Source: Angiostrongylus vasorum
Taxonomy: Eukaryota; Nematoda; Chromadorea; Rhabditida; Metastrongylidae
Length of the DNA stretch: 64,000 bases
Direction of reading: 5' to 3'
Assembly: GCA_018806985.1 (NCBI GenBank)
Contig: JADANN010000466.1
Location: 1,054,001-1,118,000, forward strand
Part shown: piece after piece, positions 56,366 to 64,000 of the stretch
How positions within the stretch are numbered: position 1 is the stretch's first letter
Layout of the letters: each line of letters opens with the position of its first letter
Notes under the pieces: model-generated
Told to the model about the DNA's origin: nothing
The model's database searches: none
The model's input: the letters and a program-made list of their open reading frames with translations, nothing else
Position numbers and translations under genes: made by a program

Positions 56366-56689
56366 GTTTTGTAAATTACGGAGTGATGACAGTAGATTTC
56401 CACTTGTCATCTGGCATAACATCTGCATTGAACAAGCAGTCGGAAGAGTGTATGAGTGAGAAAAGACTCTGTGGAGCAAAATGAACCGCTGAAAAGGGCT
56501 GCATGAAATTCTATGCAACTGGTCGCAAACACGATAAAATCAGAAGTGATGAAAGATTTTCAAAAATTCCACCTCAGCAAAATTACTTACACAAGCTTCA
56601 AGAATCTTTAACGGAGTAGATTCGGGGCAACGCTCCTCTGCCACTTCGCTCTCACACACATGTATTGTAGGCAAAGCATGTCAGACGTT

Positions 56690-56770
56690 GTGTGCTGTTG
56701 AAGTCGATAGCTCCTGGCGCATCCCTAAGCGTTCGATCAACGTCGAACAGATTCCAACTGCGCTTTGTAA
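56690..56770 (+). mobile_element. SINE1 3' fragment
   Basis: tggcgcatccctaagcgttcgatcaacgtcg matches the SINE1 3' end. Confidence 0.45.
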
Positions 56771-57455
56771 TAATTAATCTCTATGAACACTAAGTCCATT
56801 CTTTATCCAGCTTATGAGAACATAACATTTAAAACGCATTTTAGATTAGCTCGTCGAAATAAGAGGAAAACTGGGCGCGGTCTTGAAATCTCCGTGCTGA
56901 AGACCTCAGTCTTTGTGTTTTTGTTGGATTCATTTAATAAGGTGACGTTTGAGACAACGGTGTCTCGATTACAAGATCATTAAAACGTTTACATTAAACG
57001 GAAGAATTTCAGAATCATTTTAAAATTGCCACCACTTTTTGCTGTAGTTTGAGCATCTCAGTACTTGCTGGCGCTAGACACTGATAACACTGTGCTGCTT
57101 CTCATTGATAGGCTAACTAATATTTGGTATGGATGCCCATTCGGCTTGTCTTTCGACGTGTTTGGCTCCAGCCGCGTTGGTCCGAGTCCACTGCCCACAA
57201 CCATTTGCCTTCGCGATACAAATCTTCGTAGTCTTTCGTTTTTAAAAGAAAAAATAATGTCTTTTTTGAAAAATCAACAGTTTAACAAGTTTATAGGTTT
57301 TATGTAAAATGACAGTAGAATGTTGCAAGTTGTCGGGCAGCTGTAGTTTTAGAAAAAAATTGCAACATTGATTGGAGCAAAATTGACATTCAGTTTAGAA
57401 ACAATACAATTTTTCAGGAAATGCTGAATAAAGTTGTAAATGGAACAGGATGAAA
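56771..57455. other. No supported gene
   Basis: Two open stretches (56783-56983, 57065-57307, plus) lack motifs and splice support. Confidence 0.35.
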
Positions 57456-57460
57456 CGAAT

Positions 57461-60400
57461 TTAAGAGACGACAACATTACAATGACAAAGCTGCTGCAGA
57501 GGATTGCCGACTAAACAATGTCCTTGGCTTCCAAAGCTATCCAGACGAGAGATGCCGGAGCTCAGCTCCAGGTCGCCTGACGAATTTGAGCGAACATGTA
57601 CCTGAGGGAAAAACCATAATTTAATAATTTGTCAGAAATGAGGTATCCGTGTCAGCTGAACATATATGCAGATCTAACAGATAACTACAAATGAACAAGA
57701 TCAAATGGAAGCCGCTGTTTGCCATCCTGATAGTTTTAGTTGCAGTTTTGAATAAACAGATCACATTCCTCATTGGGCCACCAATAGATCAATATTCGTG
57801 ATGAAGCCTGGGCCGACAAGGAAACGAACTCTGTTATCTATTCCGCAGCTGTATTTATTATAAAGAATTGCTCCTTCCCTGCTTTCATGAACATCAGTCA
57901 GTGGGCAATGTGCTCGGAAATGTTGCATGGTATGATTTATTATACATCCATGATGTATCTCATGTTGGGGTCAACTGTATCACTCATTCAGTGTCATGTT
58001 TTTCGAAGAACATTTCTTCTCCTGTGTCCTAAGCATAATTTAGGCCGTTGTACTTAAACTTCTCAGCTCGCGTTAACATATCTTCAAGAAAACATTTGGT
58101 GATATTCTGTGCTTCTTCGATGTAAGCGTAGTAACCATCATATTAAATGGCACTCTATTTCCCAAACGTTCTATTATTCTTTGCAAATTATTCCTCAATT
58201 ATAAATTACTTCTCCATTGGGGCCAGTAAATTGGAGTCGTTTGCTCCTGTTGTACGTCTAAGGATTCTACAAACATGTAGCTCGATAAAATCTTCTATAG
58301 AGGTTGTTGTACGCGCATCAAACCGCCTTAACTGCAGGTTGCAGATCACCTGAGTGAATCCATCTGGATAATTTGACCGCAAACCCAATCTGGGCGTGTC
58401 TACACCCACCCCACACGGGCTTTCATCAACAAGTTTATGGAAATATGGAGATAGTAGGTGAATTCGGCTCGACGAACACTATAAAGTTATATACAGACTA
58501 TTCCCTACAAGTACAGAATACTCCTCCTGCATTTGCTATACAAATTCACAAGTCTACACTTGTGCATCCTTGCAGATGTATAGTTTAACCGTCACATCTG
58601 AGAGCTATGCCACGTGCTCCTATTGTTAAGATGTCATCTGACGAACCATTATTGTGATGAACGACTCCTTTGTATACTCCTTGGTAAAACGATTTCACTG
58701 TCTGCTGAGCTGTAGAAACTTTTTCCAGCGTGTGCAGAAAGGCAGGGAGTCAAACGATGGGTCGCACTTCTGCCCATGCGAACAAGGATATAAGAGGCAT
58801 CATCGGTCGTCATCTCGTTCACTTGGATGCGGTCTTGCAGTAGTGACATCCTTCTTGCTACTTCAGTTCGTGTGGAAACACTCAGTTGTTGTGTAGTAGA
58901 ATTTACCGCTGCCTCCTTCATTCTACCCTGTAACAGTTTTAATCACTATCACATGACATATACATTAATGTTTTAATCACTCTTGAATCATAGATATTCT
59001 TATTCCGATGTGTATCTCTCATATGTAAACCTAATTACATCATTGGCATTTATAATAGTGCACTATTAAAATTAAGGTTTGGCTAACCAAGTTTTTTAGT
59101 GTTTGAGCTGCGGCGTCCGCAAATGAAGATGCACGTGGCAAGGCAGAAGAGCATAAACCACGCGAACTAATCCAGTAAAAAAGATAAAGGAGAAAGCTCT
59201 CGGCATTGATCAATTCCTCAGGGATGCGCCATGAATTCGACTTCATTAAGCATCGTTTGGAGGTGATTGAATGCATATCTGACCTTTACAATGACTCGCG
59301 GTGGCTTACCGATGTATCGAGCCAGTGCTGCTATCCTCCCAGATAAGTCTGGTACCAATTTTCCGATCCCGGAGGGATGGAAGCTGGTGAGCCATGGATG
59401 CGAGGATCGATCGCACATGTGTGGCAGGGCGCCTCCGATCATTGCGCCACACGCGTCCAACTAATCCAAAACAGCTTATTAATTAAATCCACTTTCGACC
59501 CACATCTAATGAAGTGTTTTTACGGTAGTTGCATCCTCCTCCACACGGTGGTGTGTCTTGAGACTAACCAGCTCAACACCAGAAGAATCATTTTAAGGCG
59601 AATTTTCTTAGTAAGGTAGTAAATAATCAGATTTTTCCAGTAATACTACGTTCTAAAACGGCGGTCTGGTATTTGCACGTTTCCACTGGAATTGCTTACC
59701 ACTTCCTAGTGATTGTGAAGGACATTCACCAATCGTATTTCTTTAGCTGATATTTCACTAACCGAATACAAACCATACGCTGGCTGCAGAAATACGGACA
59801 TTTCATAAAGCGTACTGTCACGTTCCTTAATTTGCGTGATGGTGCGCCTCTGAAATAGAACGTCCATACAGTTTCGTACTTTTTCGCTATGTTTCGAATA
59901 TCGCATTGCTTCTCGTGCACTATTATCTCCGTTTTTTAAAACAACTATTACATCGCTAAGGGCGTGAAAAATTGTAATAGAAAGCAAATAATAAAAAAAA
60001 GTCAACATTGTGATTTCGACTACAGCCTCAGCTTAACTGGTTTCATTGCCGATTTGGCCACCTCAGATCAATCCCATTGACGGGTGACTGCTGATGGCGC
60101 CGATAGATAGAACTAGCTGAGAGGCAGAAGAAACGAAGGATCCGCATGGTGAGGTGGTGAACGCGTTGGCCTAGGAAAGAGTAATAGCGCATTCGTCCCC
60201 TACCGCAGGCACCTGCGGTCAGGAGTTTGCGAATATCTCAGCATCATTTCTGGTTACCTCACAATACCCTACTGTGAAAAATTGTAATAGGTAGTAAATA
60301 AAAAAGCTAACAACTGCCGAAATTTAATGTTTAAATATGGTAGCGTTGTGGCAGAAAAAGTACAACTATAGTAAAGAGGACATTTTTTGAAATACAAATA

Positions 60401-63400
60401 ATCAACGTTGTCTGACCGTGAAATAGTGCTGCTTCTGACACTTGTCCGTCAAGCCGTTATCGTACAAGAGCTTATTCAGTTGTTCAGCGAAGAATTTTCC
60501 AAGTTTTTCTATCAACGCTTTGTCGCTAAACGCATCTTTAAAGTCAATGTGTATTTATTCAGAAGTACTAGAAAAGAGTGGCATCTTAGTGAGGGTTAAC
60601 CGGTAACAATCATTCTTCCTGAAGAATCAAAGAAAGAGTGTAATTCTAGTGCATTAAAAAGCATTTCCACTGTGCACGATACAGAAATTCTCATTGTTAT
60701 TTCACCTCCGATTAAAGCAGAAAGCAACGTTTTCAATGTTCTGATAGAAATGACAAGAGCAATTTATTTATACTCACTTCACCGTGGTGTCCTTGTAATG
60801 ACAAATACAATATGCAGATGGTATTGGCAGTGTGCGGCAGTTCCTCACTCCTCGCCACTCCCTGAACAGCGAAGATCCCTTGCTAAGTGGCATGAGGTCA
60901 CGATAAGAGGTGTCCGAGAATCCAGTTATCGGTTGTAACTGAAAAAATCGTTGGAGATCGTTTAATAACTGCCCGTTTTCGGTTTCCGAATGATGCTTGG
61001 TGGCCAGCAGAAGGTTCCAGTGGTTGTGAAGCAATCGCACGAGTGTTGTGCAATACAGCAGCATGAAGTGGTTATTTATAAATCAAACGAAAAAGCAACA
61101 TCATTGTTAAGAAGGTGCCACCAACTTTTAATATGTCCACGATTGTTGCGTGAAGATCGAAATTTGTCATTAACTCGTTAGCCTTGTGGTATAGTTGGTG
61201 GTGTATCGATGTATTCCGGTACTGAGACGGAATCGTCACCATAAGAAATGGATTAAGATTCTCGTACATTCCCAGACGTGTTTCACGAATCTAAACATAA
61301 CAAAGCCGCGAATCACGTTACACCTTTTGAACTGTAACAAACTGCAATGGAAGGCACTCACTCGATCTGCATGTGGTCCATGATCGGCCATGAAAAAAGA
61401 AGAATGATTGATCAACAGATTTGCGATTGCTCTCGAAGAATTTCAGAAGTGTTCATCGGCATGGTAGAGGTCCTTCAATGTGTTGTGAGCCAAGGTTGTG
61501 GGCCATATTCGTGCGATTTTCGGTGTTCCTGCATTTCATATTTACTGACAGTACTCCACAATCGGTCACTTAAGCATTCCAAACAGAAAATTTGTCGGAT
61601 AAAACAGTCTTATAATTCCTTTCATACCCACTTATGCCCCAAGTCTGCGATTCTCCTTAGAAGCAAATTAAGAGGCTAAATTGCATTTATTGCGAATTTC
61701 GGGTCATAAAAGTATTGACAGTAGTGTTGCTTGTAATATGATCGCCAGTTGAAGACACGCAGCATGAATCGGATTCACACTATTATATACAAACTGGTGT
61801 TAACTCTTTATTTCCTGCCCTGTTACAACTTTTCACGGCAGGATATTATGTGAAATGCAACCACAGTGATCATGAGATATAACTTTTAATGATGCTGACA
61901 TATTGGCAAAACTCCGAATCGCAGGTGTCAACGGTGGGGAAGGAACGCGCTATTGTCCTTTCTGGGGGAGTAGCGCGCTCACCCCCACACCATGTGGGTC
62001 CTTCGTTTCGCCTGTCTCTCAGCTAGTCCTATCGATCTTTTGCCATCAGCAATCACTTGTCAATAGGGATTGATCTGGGGAGCCCAAATCGGCATTGAAC
62101 TTGAAGTTAAGCTCTGGCTATAGTTATAATTACAATTTTAACTTGTTTTTTTTACTGCCTACTCATTTTAACGGCAGGCTATATATCATATATACAATCC
62201 CGGTCTCCATTTATAGATATAGTCCGGAGTTTTGCAAATATCTGAGCATCATTAAAGTTTTTGTTTCGCAATATATACCCTACCGCTAAAAAGAGTAGGC
62301 AGTAAATAATAAGTCAAAATTGAGATCATGAGATATTTGCAAAACTCCCTAACCGTAGGTGTTTGCGGTGGGAATCGAATCCGCAATTACCCTTAAAAGG
62401 CTTAAATTCGTCCGTCCTAAAACGTTACTTACTTACCTGGATACTTGAACGATCCGACTTTACGAGTTGTGCACACCCCAGCCCATTTGCCATTCGCTTC
62501 TTTCACTCGCAGTCGTCGTCCATGGTGATGATTTTATTCGAGCATAGCGGGGAACCTCATGCCGTGTACAGCCGATGGACAATGGGCTGGTGGACGACAA
62601 AGCGTACGCCGCCGACATTTCATGACGGGACCTTTTCTCCACTGATGACAAGGACCCCATGCTGTTTAGTCGGCGTATCTCGGTCTTCACTGTTTTTGTG
62701 TCCTACAGAGCGATCACATGAAAGTTTATGTGATCTGCAGCCTCAAGAACGGCAGGAGGATCAGCGACTGAAGAAAACATCACTGTATTATATGTACAGT
62801 GTAGGAAACAATCTCCATGGCGTGTCGTGCGTGTGTTCGTCAGATCCAGTGCCAGTGACGTCCTCGGCAACCAGAGATTTTGTGACCTCTCATGGGATGT
62901 CTCACGTTCTTGATGTCGTAGACTGGAGCACCCAGTGTGCGGAGTACTGAGGCAGTCTTATTGCTGGTTGAGCAGTTTGATCCTCTCTGGAGTCCTGATT
63001 AACCTTGCAGGGGCGTGTCCAGGTCTTCACCACGATGTCGATCTGAGGGAACCTTTGATACTGGGATTAAACCTGAAACGCTAGCCGACTGATTAATCAT
63101 ATCAAAGTTGAATGAACGTCGGTTCTCAAGAAATACCGAGTATTCGAGAACAGCTTAAGTCAAAGTCAAGTTAAAAAAAATAAGAGGAAATTTCGGTAGG
63201 TTTGCTCCGGTAACGATGTGCATAGAGTGACGATAGAATGGCATGCCTTGAAATTATCGTCAAACAGAATGGCATGCCTAAATGAAATAGGAAGTCACCG
63301 AATCAGACTCTAGAATAACTCATCGCCCTAGTAGACAACAGCACGTTGCAGTAATTTAGTTAACATTTATCCTATATAAAATGCAAAAGGTGATCAATGA

Positions 63401-63780
63401 ATCGGATGCGTGACGTAGGGCTGTGGCGAGCCAACCAGTCACGTAATTAATTCACTGCCGCTCTTTCTATCTCAGCCCTCACTTGTTCCACAAAACGTTC
63501 TATTGTTACCTAGTAGGTCAATAATATACCAGTGAGCCCTCGGAAAGGTCAGCCCCACTGCAAGCACCTGCGGTTCGCAGTTTTGCAATTATCTCAGTCT
63601 TATTGCGGTTGCATTCACAAACTGGTGTGTTTTGAATAAGGACGAAAACTCTAAATTCACCTGGATAAGCTTTCATGAATTTTTTCTAGATAGTCCATCA
63701 TTTCTAAATGACGCTCACTGCACGCATCGTCGAAACTTTTCTTCAAATTTAAAGATGACAATCTACGAAGGTCGAATGAT
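57461..63780 (-). CDS. DUF229 (sulfatase/alkaline-phosphatase-like) protein, partial and damaged
   Basis: Nematode DUF229 proteins are secreted or membrane hydrolase-like proteins of unclear substrate. Exons, minus strand, 5' end missing: 63780-63661 (SFDDACSERHLEMMDYLEK); 61528-61362 (IWPTTLAHNTLKDLYHADEH then MADHGPHADR, a metal-site DHG); 61290-61126 (RETRLGMYENLNPFLMVTIP, TNFDLHATIVDIL); 60938-60778 (KGSSLFREWRG, RNCRTLPIPSAYCIC); about 60535-60417 (ALIEKLGKFFAEQLNKLLYD); 59849-59774; terminal 57601-57461 (SSGISRLDSFGSQGHCL). Phases 61362/61290 and 61126/60938 fit. Problems: a stop after HADEH with two compensating one-base shifts (a T6 run at about 61385); a one-base phase clash at 60778/60535; and missing exons at 61.5-63.6 and 57.6-59.8 kb. 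Confidence 0.72.
57602..59035 (-). other. Unassigned open frames in the DUF229 locus
   Basis: Minus-strand frames at 58921-58649 and 58409-58206, and a third near 58695-58580 containing VVHHNNGSSDDIL, look more protein-like than random. I could not join them to the DUF229 exons by phase. They could be missing exons or an old unrecognised element. Confidence 0.25.
59182..59458 (-). mobile_element. SINE1 copy, near-consensus
   Basis: Antisense: aagctctcggcattgatcaattcc, gatgcgccatgaattcgac, ccagataagtctggtaccaa, box B as gaggatcgatcgcac, box A as cattgcgccacacg. In a DUF229 intron. Confidence 0.8.
59995..60310 (+). mobile_element. SINE3, complete single copy
   Basis: Leader agtcaacattgtgatttcgactac, then gatcaatcccattgacgggtg, tRNA-like part catggtgaggtggtgaacg and gcgcattcgtcccc, then tgcgaatatctcagcatc and the tail aattgtaataggtag. 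A useful reference for single-unit structure. In a DUF229 intron. Confidence 0.75.
61868..61880. repeat. Target-site duplication, left
   Basis: gatcatgagatat, repeated exactly at 62324-62336. Confidence 0.8.
61881..62323. mobile_element. SINE3 inverted dimer nested in SINE3
   Basis: Antisense unit (gatgctgacatattggc through ttttaacttg, tail-like actgcctactcattttaacgg) then a short sense 3' part (gtccggagttttgcaaat through ctaaaaagagtaggcagtaaat). Exact 13-bp duplication. The sense part carries the variant tctccatttatagatatag, found inverted at 7500-7525. Confidence 0.78.
62324..62336. repeat. Target-site duplication, right
   Basis: Copy of 61868-61880. Confidence 0.8.
62425..63090. repeat. 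Long family D-like element next to a hammerhead end
   Basis: Starts ttacttacctggatacttgaac and gttgtgcacaccccagccc, the family D end in the same orientation as 2085 and 19595, but the body differs from D. At 63075-63086 it meets gaaacgctagcc, the 3' half of the second hammerhead subfamily. A 195-codon open frame (62363-62950) crosses the D-like end and is probably not a gene. Confidence 0.4.
63520..63625 (+). mobile_element. SINE3 3' fragment
   Basis: gagccctcggaaaggtcag, gcaagcacctgcggttcgcagttttgcaattatctcag. Confidence 0.5.
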
Positions 63781-64000
63781 CTGTAAAACTTCTCTGAATA
63801 GCATCACGTTTTTTTACCAAAGCTCTATGCTGATTCCATTGCTGCACCTCAAAAGCTTAAAGGTTAAAAGAAATAATACGGCGGACTATAATCATACTAA
63901 GATTTGAAATCCAGATTTAAAAACAAAACAAAGGCCCTTAGGAGATCAAAAAGTGTGAAGGAATCCGGATTACTGAGTGAAACGGAATCCATGGGCAGCT

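Larger units (their letters stand above)
61800..62400 (-). mobile_element. Old SINE3 interrupted by a younger dimer
   Basis: Antisense SINE3: left part 61800-61880 (tttcctgccctgttacaac, accacagtgatc) and right part 62324-62400 (agatatttgcaaaactcc, box B as gtgggaatcgaatccgc, tRNA-exact). They join cleanly if 61881-62323 and one copy of the 13-bp repeat are removed. Confidence 0.75.

Noticed and set aside
62363..62950. 195-codon plus-strand frame as a gene
   Set aside because: It runs through an old SINE3 end and a family D-like end, has no domain, and is crossed by repeats in both directions.
1..64000. CRISPR array, bacterial operon or integrated bacterial island
   Set aside because: No regularly spaced short repeats and no long unspliced frames outside retroelements. 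Coding DNA is in short spliced exons.

Overview
The window is nuclear DNA of a nematode, most likely a strongylid such as a hookworm. Three things point that way: a chemoreceptor gene of the nematode-only Srab type, a DUF229 gene, and dense RTE retrotransposons and tRNA-derived SINEs. Host exons are short (about 70-215 bp), with nematode splice sites (TTTCAG acceptors, GTAAGT/GTGAGT/GTTTGT donors) and long introns packed with repeats. There are no bacterial-type operons, no CRISPR array and no rRNA.

Host genes, read exon by exon: (1) 1.68-6.85 kb, minus: an almost complete seven-exon Srab-type chemoreceptor with one single-base reading-phase problem. (2) 16.0-24.6 kb, plus: exons of a membrane-anchored, possibly histidine acid phosphatase-like protein. 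(3) 31.2-32.1 kb, plus, and 32.7-32.9 kb, minus: the ends of two unidentified genes that converge. (4) 43.3 kb and 49-49.9 kb, minus: isolated exon candidates. (5) 57.5-63.8 kb, minus: several exons of a DUF229 (sulfatase-like) protein with lesions.

The rest is mostly mobile DNA. Four RTE-type LINE copies lie at 12.7-15.0 (+), 33.1-35.1 (-), 38.9-42.8 (+) and 52.2-55.6 kb (-), plus a relic at 50.2-50.8 kb. A head-to-head pair of Penelope-like elements (PLEs) with RT and GIY-YIG endonuclease fills 27.0-31.2 kb. Older PLE pieces lie at 2.9-3.5 and 47.3-47.8 kb. Small hammerhead ribozyme-like motifs mark PLE 3' ends at about eight places. Three tRNA-related SINE families are named here SINE1, SINE2 and SINE3. 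There is also a family 'D' of about 390 bp and a mariner relic. SINE3 often occurs as an inverted dimer, and three such insertions have 12-13 bp target duplications.

The most notable items are the palindromic PLE insertion at a host 3' splice site, the covarying hammerhead motifs, and the recurrent inverted-dimer SINE. All homology calls come from reading motifs by eye; no database search was run.
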